A stretch of DNA of 64,000 bases from JAICMB01 sp963795935 (GTDB lineage Bacteria; Acidobacteriota; Terriglobia; Bryobacterales; Bryobacteraceae): contig CAWCJO010000019.1 of assembly GCA_963795935.1 (NCBI GenBank), positions 1-64,000 on the forward strand. The letters run 5' to 3'. A model generated the notes under the pieces. The model was not told the origin of the DNA. It made no database searches and was given only the letters and a program-made list of their open reading frames with translations. The first letter of the stretch is position 1. Each line of letters starts with the position of its first letter. A program made the translations under genes and the position numbers. Below are positions 10,351 through 19,636 of this stretch, in pieces.

Positions 10351-10665
10351 TCAAGGTTTCAAGTCGTCGCGAGTATCGTCGCGACCTTCACGCGGCTCCG
10401 ACGGCGGCGTCCTGCGAGACCGCAGCGGATCCCATGCCACCCCTCCCGAATCTTCGGCGGACCGCGTAGGGCCGGTGTTCGCGGCCCAGTCTTCGGCCGG
10501 ATGCTCCGCGGTGTTCGTCAGTCCCAGGCTGGGGTCGTCCGCATCCCTGACCTGCAAGTCGTCCAACGAGTCCCCGCCAGCGTCGTTCTGAAGGTCATTC
10601 TTCTCGCCGGCCTCGTCCTCGCCGATTTTCGTCCGATGCCCGGGCTTCCAGGATTCTTTCGCCAT
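10351..10665 (-). CDS. Small hydrophilic hypothetical protein
   Basis: About 104 residues, very rich in Asp, Glu, Arg and Pro with no hydrophobic segment. It begins MAKESWKPGHRTKIGEDEAG and is probably disordered. ATG 10663-10665 has GGGAG about 12 nt upstream. It is convergent with the SDR and divergent from the YhdH-type gene. No family is recognised. The composition is consistent with a real small acidobacterial protein, but this could be a chance frame. Confidence 0.4.
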   Translation of the reverse strand: MAKESWKPGHRTKIGEDEAGEKNDLQNDAGGDSLDDLQVRDADDPSLGLTNTAEHPAEDWAANTGPTRSAEDSGGVAWDPLRSRRTPPSEPREGRDDTRDDLKP

Positions 10666-10715
10666 GGTGTTCAAATGCTCCCACTCGTAAGACTCCGCGG
10701 CGACGCCAGAGTATC

Positions 10716-11702
10716 ATGTCAGGCATGAGCGCGTTCAAAGCCTTATACCTGGACGGGAAAGAGACCGCCTTTCGCCGGCTTGAGCCCGCCGATCTAAAAG
10801 ACGGAGACGTATTGATCGCAGTCGAGTTTTCGAGCCTGAACTACAAAGACGGGCTGGCGGTGACGGGCAAGGGCAAAGTAATCCGGAAGTTTCCCATGAT
10901 TCCGGGGATCGACCTGGCGGGAACGGTGATTGAGTCCACGTCGCGCGATTACACGGCGGGCGACAAGGTTGTGGGCGTGGGACAGGGCCTGGGGGAGACG
11001 CGCTGGGGCGGTTATTCGCAGATGCAGCGCGTACCGGCCGAGGCCTTGAACAAGATTCCGGAGCCGTTCGGGCCGCGCGAGGCGATGGCCATCGGAACGG
11101 CCGGTTTCACAGCGATGCTTTCCGTGCTGGCGCTGGAGGGCATGAATGTACAGCCCGGTGAGCGCGAGGTGATCGTAACAGGTGCGACGGGCGGCGTTGG
11201 GTCGATCGCGGTGATGCTTTTGAATAAGCTCGGCTACCAGGTGGCCGCCTCTACGGGCCGGCCCGAAAACCACGATTATTTGCGCGAGCTGGGGGCGCGG
11301 ACCATTGTGGAACGCGATGCGCTGGCGCAGAAGAGCGCGGCGCTGGCGGCGGAACGATGGGCGGGCGCGATCGACTGCGTCGGAGGGCAGACGTTGGCGT
11401 CGGTCGTCGCGGGAACGGCGAGCTACGGCGCGGTAGCGGCGTGCGGGTTGGCCGGCGGGTCCGATCTTCCCCTCACCGTTTTTCCATTTATCTTGAGGAA
11501 CGTTTCGCTGCTGGGCATCAGCTCGCCTCTCGCTCCCAAGCCTCTTCGCGAACGGGCATGGGAGCGGCTGGCGCGCGATCTTCCGGCGTCGAAGATCGAA
11601 AAAATCAGCCGCGTGGAGCCCATGTCGCGGCTTCCGGAGCTCGCGCCGGAGATCCTGGCGGGGCGAATTCGCGGACGGGTCGTTATCGATACAGCGCAAT
11701 GA
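10716..11702 (+). CDS. YhdH/AcuI-type zinc-independent medium-chain reductase
   Basis: 328-residue medium-chain dehydrogenase/reductase of the YhdH/YhfP subfamily, whose E. coli member (AcuI) reduces acryloyl-CoA with NADPH. Diagnostic features are SSLNYKDGLAVTGKGKV near the N-terminus, PGIDLAGTV, the nucleotide-binding GATGGVGSIA near residue 150 and the absence of structural zinc cysteines. The protein is full length and cytoplasmic. Its stop overlaps the start of the PQQ dehydrogenase (ATGA), so the two are coupled. Acryloyl-CoA or quinone-like substrates are plausible but not shown by the sequence. Confidence 0.87.
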   Translation: MSGMSAFKALYLDGKETAFRRLEPADLKDGDVLIAVEFSSLNYKDGLAVTGKGKVIRKFPMIPGIDLAGTVIESTSRDYTAGDKVVGVGQGLGETRWGGYSQMQRVPAEALNKIPEPFGPREAMAIGTAGFTAMLSVLALEGMNVQPGEREVIVTGATGGVGSIAVMLLNKLGYQVAASTGRPENHDYLRELGARTIVERDALAQKSAALAAERWAGAIDCVGGQTLASVVAGTASYGAVAACGLAGGSDLPLTVFPFILRNVSLLGISSPLAPKPLRERAWERLARDLPASKIEKISRVEPMSRLPELAPEILAGRIRGRVVIDTAQ

Positions 11703-13658
11703 CGCGAACCATTCTTGCAGTATCGGCCGCGCTGGGCGTTATGCCGCTTCTCTACTCGCAGGCTCCGAGCGCGCAAGCGCCACCGGAATTTATCCAGCGC
11801 TGCGCTCCCTGCCATGGCGCGGACGCGCGCGGCGGCGAGCATGGTCCGAATCTGGGGGTAGCGCGCGCCCGCGAGGAGCGGGAGATCCGCTCCATCATCC
11901 GTAATGGCATTCCCGGTTCCGGCATGCCTGCATTCAAGCTTGCGCCTGAGGATGAAACAAGAATCGTCGAATTTATTCGCGGGCTGCGGCCCTTTAAAAC
12001 GAAGGACGAGCCGATCGGCAAAATACATCTGAACGATGGCCGCGAGCTGCGCGGCGCGCTCGTCGCCCAAAGTAATTATGATGCGGATCTGGTAGACGCG
12101 GGCGGCCGGGCGCACTCGCTGAGGCGCGAGGGCGGCGAGTGGGTCGAGACTGCCGCGGGCGCGGATTGGCCAACTTATCACGGCCAGGTGGGCGGGAACC
12201 GGCACAGCGCGCTGCGCCAGATTACAACGGACAATGTCGCGCGGCTGGCGCCGAAGTGGATCTTCACCGTTCCCGGCGCGCGCCGTCTGGAGGTCACGCC
12301 GATCGTGGTCGACGGCGTGATGTACGTCACGAACGCGAACGAGGCCTTTGCCCTGGACGGGCGAACGGGAGCGGAGCTGTGGCACTATCGCCGCGCGCGG
12401 TCGACGGGATTGGTGGGCGACGCCCGGGGCGGCATCAACCGCGGCGTCGCGGTACTGGGCGATCGCGTATTTATGGTCACGGATAATGCACATCTGATCG
12501 CGTTGAATCGCGCCAGCGGCGTTCTGGAGTGGGACGTCGAGATGGCGGATTCGCGGCAGGATTACGGCGCCACGTCGGCTCCGTTGGCGATCGGCGATCT
12601 GGTCATCTCCGGAATCTCCGGCGGAGACGAAGGCGCGCGTGGTTTCGTGGCCGCTTACAAGGCATCGAACGGCGAGCGGGTGTGGCGCTTCTGGTCCATG
12701 CCGGCGCCCGGAGAGCCGCTCTCTGAAACCTGGGGCGGCCGCGCCATCGAGCACGGCTGCGCGACCACGTGGTTCACCGGCACCTACGACCCCAAGCTGA
12801 ATTTGATTTTCTGGCCTACCGGCAATCCCTGCCCCGACTACAACGGCGACGAGCGAAAAGGCGACAACCTGTATTCCGATTCGGCGCTGGCGCTCGATCC
12901 GCTGACCGGGAAACTGCGCTGGCATTACCAGTTCACGCCTCACGATGTGCACGATTGGGATGCCATCGGCACGCTCATGGTGGTTGACGCCGAGTTTCAG
13001 GGACGGCGCCGCGATTTACTGCTGGAAGCGAACAGAAACGGTTTCTTCTACGTTCTCGACCGCAATAACGGCCAGGTTTTGCTTGCCAAGCCGTTTGTGA
13101 AAGCGCTGACGTGGGCCAGCGGTATCGACGCGCAAGGGGCGGCCGCAATTACTGCCCGGCGCGGAGCCGATGCCCGCTGGAACGAAGGCCTGTCCCGCGG
13201 TCGAAGGCGCCGCGAACTGGATGTCCACGGCCTTCAACCCGGAGACCGGGCTGTTCTATGTCATGGCGCTCGAGAAGTGCACCATCTTCACGAAATCCGA
13301 TGCCTGGTGGGAGCCTGGAAAATCGTTCTACGGGGGCGCCACGCACGACGTCCCGGGCGAGCCGGGGCAGAAAGTGCTGCGCGCGATCGATATTCAGACG
13401 GGCAAGATTGTATGGGAATACCCGCAGGCTGGTCCGGCGACAAGTTGGGGCGGCGTGCTCTCCACGGCCGGCGGGGTGATCTTTTTCTGCGACGACAGCG
13501 GCGCGTTCGCGGCCGCGGACAGCAGGACCGGCAAGCCGCTGTGGCATTTTAATACCGGGCAGTTGTGGAAGGCGTCGCCGATGACCTATGTCGTCGATGG
13601 ACGGCAGTTTGTGGCTGTTGCGGCGGGGCCGAACATCATCGCTTTTGGACTTCAATAA
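11699..13658 (+). CDS. Cytochrome c / PQQ-dependent dehydrogenase fusion, with one apparent frameshift
   Basis: Periplasmic quinoprotein of about 650 residues. It has a signal peptide (residues 1-27), then a cytochrome c domain with CAPCH (C35, C38, H39) and a likely Met ligand in GMPAFKLAP. An eight-bladed PQQ propeller follows, recognised by WPTYHGQVGGNRHSALRQI, DVHDWDAIGT and ATSWGGVLSTAGGVIF. Enzymes of this type oxidise alcohols or sugars and pass electrons to their own heme. The frame shifts at the GGGG run 13136-13139: IDAQ ends the first part and the expected GRPQLLPGAEP follows only if one G is removed. The start overlaps the YhdH stop by 4 bp (ATGA). Confidence 0.83.
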
Positions 13659-13661
13659 ATA

Positions 13662-16600
13662 ATGGACGTCCAGGAATCCGGCAATATTGCCGTGCTGGCC
13701 GAAAAGCCTTCGGTGGCGCGCGACATCGCACGCGTACTGGGCGCCGGCAAACGCGGCGACGGCTACCTGCATGGCAACGGGTACGTGGTTACCTGGGCGA
13801 TCGGCCACCTCGCGGCTCTCGCGCAGCCGCACGAGATCGATCCGGCATGGCGGCAGTGGCGGCGCGATCTGCTCCCGATGCTGCCAAGGGAATGGCCGCT
13901 GGTGGTGTATGAAAAAACCAAAGATCAATTTGAGGTCGCGCGCGGCATTCTGAATTCGGAGAAGATCGCGCGAGTCGTATGCGCCACCGACGCGGGGCGC
14001 GAGGGCGAGCTGATTTTCCGCTATATCTACGAGGCGGCTCGCTGTGACAAGCCGGTCAGCCGGTTGTGGATTTCTTCGCTTACGCCGGATGCCATCCGCA
14101 AAGGCTTTGACGCCTTGCGTCCCGCCAGCGATTACGACGCCTTGGCGGCCGCCGCGCGCGGACGCAGCCGCGCCGATTGGCTGGTAGGCATGAATCTTTC
14201 GCGCGCCTATACGCTCGCATACGGCAGCGAGGTTTTATCCATCGGCCGCGTGCAGACGCCCACTCTAGCCATGTTGGTGGAGCGCGAACTGGCCATCCGT
14301 AGTTTCGTGCCGGAAGACTACATGGAAGTGATGGCCACGTTCCGGCCGGCCGGCGCCGCCGGCGAAAGCAAGTATCAAGGTACGTGGTTCCGGACGCGCC
14401 CGAAGGACGCGATGGAGAAAGGCGCGAGGGATTCGCGTTTGCCTCCCGATGGGCAGGAGGCGCAAGCGATCGTCGAACGCGCCCGCAGCGGCGCCGCGGC
14501 GATCGAGTCGATTGAATCGGAAACGCAGCGCATGCCGCCGCCGCCGCTTTACGATCTGACGGAATTGCAGCGGCACGCCAATCGGCTGTTCGGTTTCAGC
14601 GCGCAGAAGACGCTCGATCTGGCGCAGGCGCTCTATGAGCGGCACAAGCTCATCAGCTATCCGCGCACCGATAGCCGCCATTTGTCGCAAGACGTCGCCT
14701 CCACGCTGCCGCGAATCGTGAAAGCGATCGAAGGCCCCTACCGCGAGCATTTGCGCGCGGGCACGGGCCAGCGCCCGCTGGGACGGCGATATGTGGACGA
14801 CGCCAAGGTGACCGATCACCACGCGATCATCCCGACGACCGTTTCGGCTGAAAAGGCCGCCCTGGCGCCCGACGAGCGCAGAATATACGATCTGGTCTGC
14901 CGGCGATTGCTGAGCGCTTGGCAGGACGATCACATCTCGTCGGTCACGACCGTGATCACCGCGATCGCGAACGAGAGCATCGTCGACCGCTATCACACCG
15001 CCGGCGTCGCGGTGCAGCAGGTGGGCTGGAAGGCGCTCGATATTGCGGTTGCTTCCGCCGCGCCGGCATTGCCGCCGGATCTTCGAGAAGGTCAGCCGCA
15101 GGATGTTCTCGACGCCGCGGCGTTGAAGAAGAAGACGCGGCCGCCCAAGCGCTTCACGGACGCGACCCTGCTCACCGCCATGGAGACCGCGGGCAAGACA
15201 CTCGATGAGAAGGAACTCTCGGATGCGATGAAGGAGACCGGCCTGGGGACGCCGGCGACGCGCGCCTCGATTATCGAGGTGCTGCTGAAGCGCGAATACA
15301 TCGTTCGCCGCGGCAAGAACCTGGAAGCCACGGACAAAGGCATTCAGCTGATTGAAGTTGTGCATCCGGAGGTCAAGAGCCCCGCGATGACGGGGCAATG
15401 GGAGGCGTACCTGAAGCGCATCGAGCGCGGCGCGGCGCAACTCGATCCGTTTCTCAAAGGCATTGAAGATTATGTGCGGGAGGTGGTGGGAAAAGTGGAG
15501 AGGAACGGCTCCGCGCCCACTCCGCGCTCCATGCCGGCTCTGCGCGCGCCCGCGCCGCACCCCAAGGCGGCATCGCCAAGCGGAATGCCCGCCTCCCAGC
15601 CACCACCGGCGTTGCCCGGCGCTGCGCCCGTGTCCCAGCGCGTGTCCCAGCTGTCATCGGCGAAGCGTGCCTCCGAGCCCGAGCTGGCGGTGGTTGGCGC
15701 ACTCGCCGCGCCCCAGCGGCCGCTGCAGGCGCCTGGCGCAACCGCCGCCTTGGGCGCCGAGGGCGCGCTTGCCGATCTCTTGAATACCGGATTCGGATTT
15801 TCCTCGTTCCGTCCCAACCAGGAAGCAGTCTGCCGCGCGGTGATCGAGGGCCGCGACGTGCTCCTGGTGATGCCGACCGGGTCCGGCAAATCGCTGTGCT
15901 ACCAGTTGCCGGGGATCGCGCGCGGCGGGACGACGCTGGTGATCAGCCCGCTGATCGCGTTGATGGAAGATCAGGCGGCGAAACTCGCGGCGCGCGGCTT
16001 CGCCGTCGAATGCATTCATTCCGGACGCGAGCGATCCGCCTCGCGGCAGGCTTGCATCGAGTATTTGGGCGGCGGGCTGCAGTTCCTGTTCATCGCGCCG
16101 GAGCGGCTGCGCGTGAGCGGTTTTCCGGAAATGCTGGCGAAACGAAAGCCGTCGCTGGTGGCCATCGATGAGGCGCATTGCATCTCGCAATGGGGACACG
16201 ATTTCCGGCCGGACTACCGCATGCTGGGGCAATATCTGCCGGCGTTGCGTCCGGCGCCCGTGGTGGCCCTGACGGCCACCGCGACCACGGTGGTGCAACG
16301 CGACATCGCCGAGCAGTTGGGACTGGAGCAGCCGGTCCACTTCATCCACGGCTTCCGGCGCGACAACATTGCCGTTGAAGTGGTGGAGATCGCGCCCTCG
16401 GAACGAGACGCGCTGGCCCGCGAATTATTATCGGATCGAGCGCGCCGGCCCGCCATCGTGTACACGCCGACGCGCAAGCAGGCCGAGCGGCTGGCGCACG
16501 AACTCGGACGCTCCGTGCGCGCCGCGCCGTATCACGCCGGATTGGAAGCGGGCCGGCGCAAACAAGTGCAGGAGGAATTTCTTAAGGGCGCGATTGAGGT

Positions 16601-17796
16601 GATGGTGGCGACGATCGCCTTCGGCATGGGCATCGATAAGGCGGACGTTCGAACCGTGATCCACACGGCCTTGCCCGGGAGTCTGGAGGCCTATTACCAG
16701 GAGATCGGGCGCGCCGGGCGGGACGGCATGCCGAGCCGGGCGATTCTGATGCACTCCTACGCGGACCGCTACACGCACGATTTTTTCTTCGAGCGGGATT
16801 ATCCCGATGTTAAGTTTCTCGATCGGATCTTTGCGTCGCTGCGGACGGAGCCGCAAGCGAAGGCCGCCTTGCGGAAGCAACTCCGGATAGAGGCGGATAC
16901 GTTCGATACGGCGCTCGAAAAGCTGTGGATTCACGGCGGCGCGGTTCTGGATTTCGCGGAGAATGCCGGCCGCGGGCAGGACGGTTGGCGCGAATTGTAC
17001 ATCGAACAGGCCGGGCGCAAGCGAGCGCAGATCGATCAGATGATGCGCTATGCGGAATCGAATCAATGCCGCATGTCGGCGCTGGTGCGGCACTTCGGCG
17101 ATCTCGCCGACGCCGCGCAGGCGTGCGGTATTTGCGATTTTTGCGCTCCTTCGCAATGCCAGGCGCAGCGCTTCCGAACGGCTACGGCGGCGGAGCGCGA
17201 GATGTTGTTGCGCATCGTGGCTGCTCTGCGCTCCGGCGGCGCGAGGGCGACAGGCAAGCTGCACTCCGAACTTTGCGGCTCGGGCGGCATGACCCGCGAT
17301 GCGTTCGAAGAGGTGTTGGGAGCCATGGCGCGCGTGGGACTGGTAAGCCTTGCGGACGCGGTGTTCGAAAAAGACGGCAGGCAGGTTCCTTATCGCAAGG
17401 TGAGCGTCACGCCCGTGGGATCGTCGTTCACGGAAACGACGCCCATCGATTTCGTGATGAAAACCATGGCGCCGGTTTCCGGAAAAGGCAAGACGAAGAA
17501 GAAGACGGCGCCGCGTCAGGCGGAAACAAGGCGCGGCTCAGACCGGCGCCAGCTCAGATCCCCGGCTTGCCGCCGATGGGCGTACCGAGGAAGCGCTGCG
17601 GGCATGGCGGCTGAGCGAAGCCCGCCGCCTGGGCGTGCCTGCGTTTCGCGTCTTCAGCGACAAAGTAATGAAGGCGATCGCCTCCGCGCGCCCCGGCAAC
17701 GCCCGCGAGCTGCTCGCGGTTCCGGGTATCGGAATCAACACCGTGGAAAAGTACGGCGCGCGCATTTTTAGGATTGTGCACGAGAGCGGCAGATAA
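13662..17796 (+). CDS. topB-recQ: DNA topoisomerase III-RecQ helicase fusion protein with C-terminal HRDC domain
   Basis: One polypeptide of about 1378 residues. Residues 1-610 are a type IA topoisomerase III: TOPRIM Glu14 in AEKPSVARD, ATDAGREGE with Asp110, and the catalytic Tyr333 in ISYPRTDSRH. A Pro/Ala/Ser-rich linker covers about 613-700. Residues 703 onward are a RecQ helicase: FRPNQEAV, Walker A MPTGSGKS (Lys743), DEAH 836-839, RQC zinc-binding CGICDFC from 1155, and a winged-helix region. The frame is lost near 17500-17560, but another frame gives an HRDC domain (EEALRAWRLSEARRLGVPAF, then LLAVPGIGINTVEKYG) ending at TAA 17794-17796. The break is probably an indel. RecQ and topoisomerase III normally work as partners to resolve joined DNA molecules. 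Here they are fused. Confidence 0.9.
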
Positions 17797-17811
17797 ACCG
17801 TCTCGTAAAGC

Positions 17812-18297
17812 TCAGGAGCGCTGTTTCTGGAGCAGCATCATGAGCAAATAGTTGCCGGCCATCGGGTGGTTGCGAATCGACTCCCAATCGCGAAAAGCGA
17901 AACGGGCGGCGTCCAGAATTGCTTGTACTTCGGTCGCGCTCCATTGCTCGTAGTTGTCGTAATCGGCCAAGTGCCGATCCTCCTGCAGGTCCACGAACGC
18001 GTTCGCAACCTGCTGGAGCGCCCGAGGTATGGGCTGACTCTTACCATGCCAATCCTGCCAATTGGCCCTCGAAACTGGCTTGAGATGCTCTCATGGTCCA
18101 TGTTGGAAACCACGCTCCAAACCGGTACGCGCCTCCGCGGAACCTTGCCAACGCACTCCCGCATCGTCGACCAGCAGATGAAATAAAGCGTAGTAGGCGG
18201 TTGAGACTGCGCGGCGCAGGCTGGCCTGAGTGGGGTTCACGCCCTCGTACGTGGCAAGGTGACCGGCCTGCGCCAACAAATCCTGCGCTAATCCCAC
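17812..18297 (-). pseudogene. HEPN-domain protein gene interrupted by an in-frame stop
   Basis: The 5' part encodes VSTAYYALFHLLVDDAG, typical of the HEPN all-alpha fold found in RNases and nucleotidyltransferase partners. After the in-frame TGA at 18091-18093 the same frame continues VANAFVDLQEDRHLADYDNY and DYESIRNHPMAGNYLL-like sequence (precisely DWESIRNHPMAGNYLL) to TAA-type termination at 17812. Read through, it would be about 161 residues, the normal length for this family. One base change (TGA to TGG or CGA) would restore it, so it is either a recent pseudogene or a sequence error. Its start overlaps the end of the upstream 98-residue gene by 10 bp, so they form one operon. Confidence 0.65.
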
Positions 18298-18584
18298 GAT
18301 TTTTCCCGCAACTCGGCTTGCTCGCTCAGACTGCGAAATCTGAAGTACGAGATGTGCTCCAGGTTTGCTAACCCGAGTTCGTCGGACAGCTTTCCTCTCA
18401 CTTTTCTTGTGACCTCCGCCAAGCGGTCGCGCCGGCTTGCTTCATCGGACAAAATCACGCGGAAGTAAATTGCCGGATCGTCCGACCAATCCCGCGCGAT
18501 ATTGAGACGAATACGGACCACGTCAGGCGCAAGTTCACGAGCAATGCGGTCGACTTCCTCCTGCGTGGGGAGAGCGGCAATCAT
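18288..18584 (-). CDS. Small conserved partner protein of the HEPN gene, function unknown
   Basis: 98 residues starting MIAALPTQEEVDRIARELAP, with a predicted alpha-beta core (VVRIRLNIARDWSDDPAIYF, then RVILSDEASRRDRL) and a helical C-terminus. I recall similar proteins encoded directly upstream of HEPN-domain genes in many bacteria, without an assigned function. It overlaps the HEPN gene by 10 bp, which suggests a two-component unit resembling a toxin-antitoxin pair. It lacks the GSxxxGxxSDxD motif of MNT antitoxins, so it is not the usual HEPN/MNT partner. Confidence 0.6.
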   Translation of the reverse strand: MIAALPTQEEVDRIARELAPDVVRIRLNIARDWSDDPAIYFRVILSDEASRRDRLAEVTRKVRGKLSDELGLANLEHISYFRFRSLSEQAELREKSWD

Positions 18585-18590
18585 TAAAAC

Positions 18591-18648
18591 ACCCTGTTTC
18601 AGGATAGCGCGAGAGTTCCAAAGAGCGCCGCGCTACCCTGTTTCAGGA
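18591..18648. repeat. Direct repeat ACCCTGTTTCAGGA upstream of gnd
   Basis: The 14-mer ACCCTGTTTCAGGA occurs at 18591-18604 and again at 18635-18648, a 44-bp period. The second copy runs into the SD sequence of gnd (AGGAGGAAAG then ATG). The first copy lies just upstream of the divergent 98-residue gene. It may be a small local duplication or a regulator or RNA-binding site. Confidence 0.5.
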
Positions 18649-18654
18649 GGAAAG

Positions 18655-19633
18655 ATGCAACTGGGAATGATCGGACTCGGCCGCATGGGCGGCAATATGG
18701 TTCGACGCCTGATGAAGGCCGGCCACGCCTGCGCCGTACTCGATCTGGACGCCGCGAAGGTGCGCGAGCTGGAAGCCGATGGGGCGCGTGGGGCCACTGA
18801 CGTTGCGGGTCTGCTGAAACATCTCGATCGGCCGCGCGCGGTGTGGATCATGGTTCCGGCCGGCGGCGCGACGGAGCAGATGGTAACGACGCTGGCCGAA
18901 CATCTCGATTCCGGCGACGTCATCGTCGACGGCGGCAATTCCTATTTCAAAGACGACATCCGGCGCGCCGCTCTTGTGGCGCCGCGCGGCATCGATTACA
19001 TGGACGCCGGCACCAGCGGCGGCGTGTGGGGCCTGGAGCGCGGCTACTGCCTGATGGTGGGCGGCAAACCAGAGGTTTTCAAGCGCCTCGATCCGATCTT
19101 TCACGCGCTCGCACCGGGCCGCGGCGATATACCCGCGACTCCCGGCCGCCACGAAACGACCGCGGAGCAGGGCTATATTCATTGCGGTCCCGTGGGCGCG
19201 GGCCATTTCGTGAAGATGATCCACAACGGCATCGAATACGGCATCATGCAGGCCTATGGCGAGGGGTTCGATATCCTGAAGAACGCTTCCTCGAGCAACC
19301 TCGATCCGGAGTGCCGCTACGACCTGAACATGGGCGAGATCGCGGAGGTATGGCGCCGCGGCAGCGTGATCAGCTCCTGGCTGCTCGATCTGGCGTCCAT
19401 GGCGCTGGCAGAGAATCCGACGCTATCGGAGTTTACCGGCTTCGTGCACGATTCCGGCGAAGGACGCTGGACGATTCAGGCCGGCCTCGAAGAAGCCGTG
19501 CCCAGCCCCGGTGCTCGCCGCCTCGCTCTATGCGCGCTTCCGCTCGCGCCAGGAACACACCTTCGCGGACAAGATGCTTTCGGCCATGCGCAACAAATTC
19601 GGCGGTCACCTGGAACAGCCGGCCGGAGGTTGA
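18655..19633 (+). CDS. gnd: 6-phosphogluconate dehydrogenase, decarboxylating (short YqeC-type), with one apparent frameshift
   Basis: Oxidises 6-phosphogluconate to ribulose 5-phosphate and CO2 in the pentose phosphate pathway. About 325 residues, the short form. The NAD(P) motif GLGRMGGNM is at residues 7-15, VDGGNSYFKDDIRR and the substrate motif AGTSGGVWGLERG follow, then the catalytic-lysine region HFVKMIHNGIEYG. ATG 18655 has a strong AGGAGG 8 nt upstream. One extra C in CCCAGCCCC (19501-19508) breaks the frame after LEEAVP. Removing it gives PVLAASLYARFRSRQEHTFA and the normal end at 19633. The next gene, zwf, begins 3 nt later. Confidence 0.88.
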
Positions 19634-19636
19634 GCG

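Noticed and set aside
11423..12952. Long minus-strand frame antisense to the PQQ dehydrogenase.
   Set aside because: Arg/Ala-rich antisense shadow typical of high-GC DNA, opposite a clearly conserved gene.
14265..15560. 431-codon minus-strand frame antisense to topoisomerase III.
   Set aside because: No domain, strongly biased composition, and the plus strand is a fully conserved enzyme.
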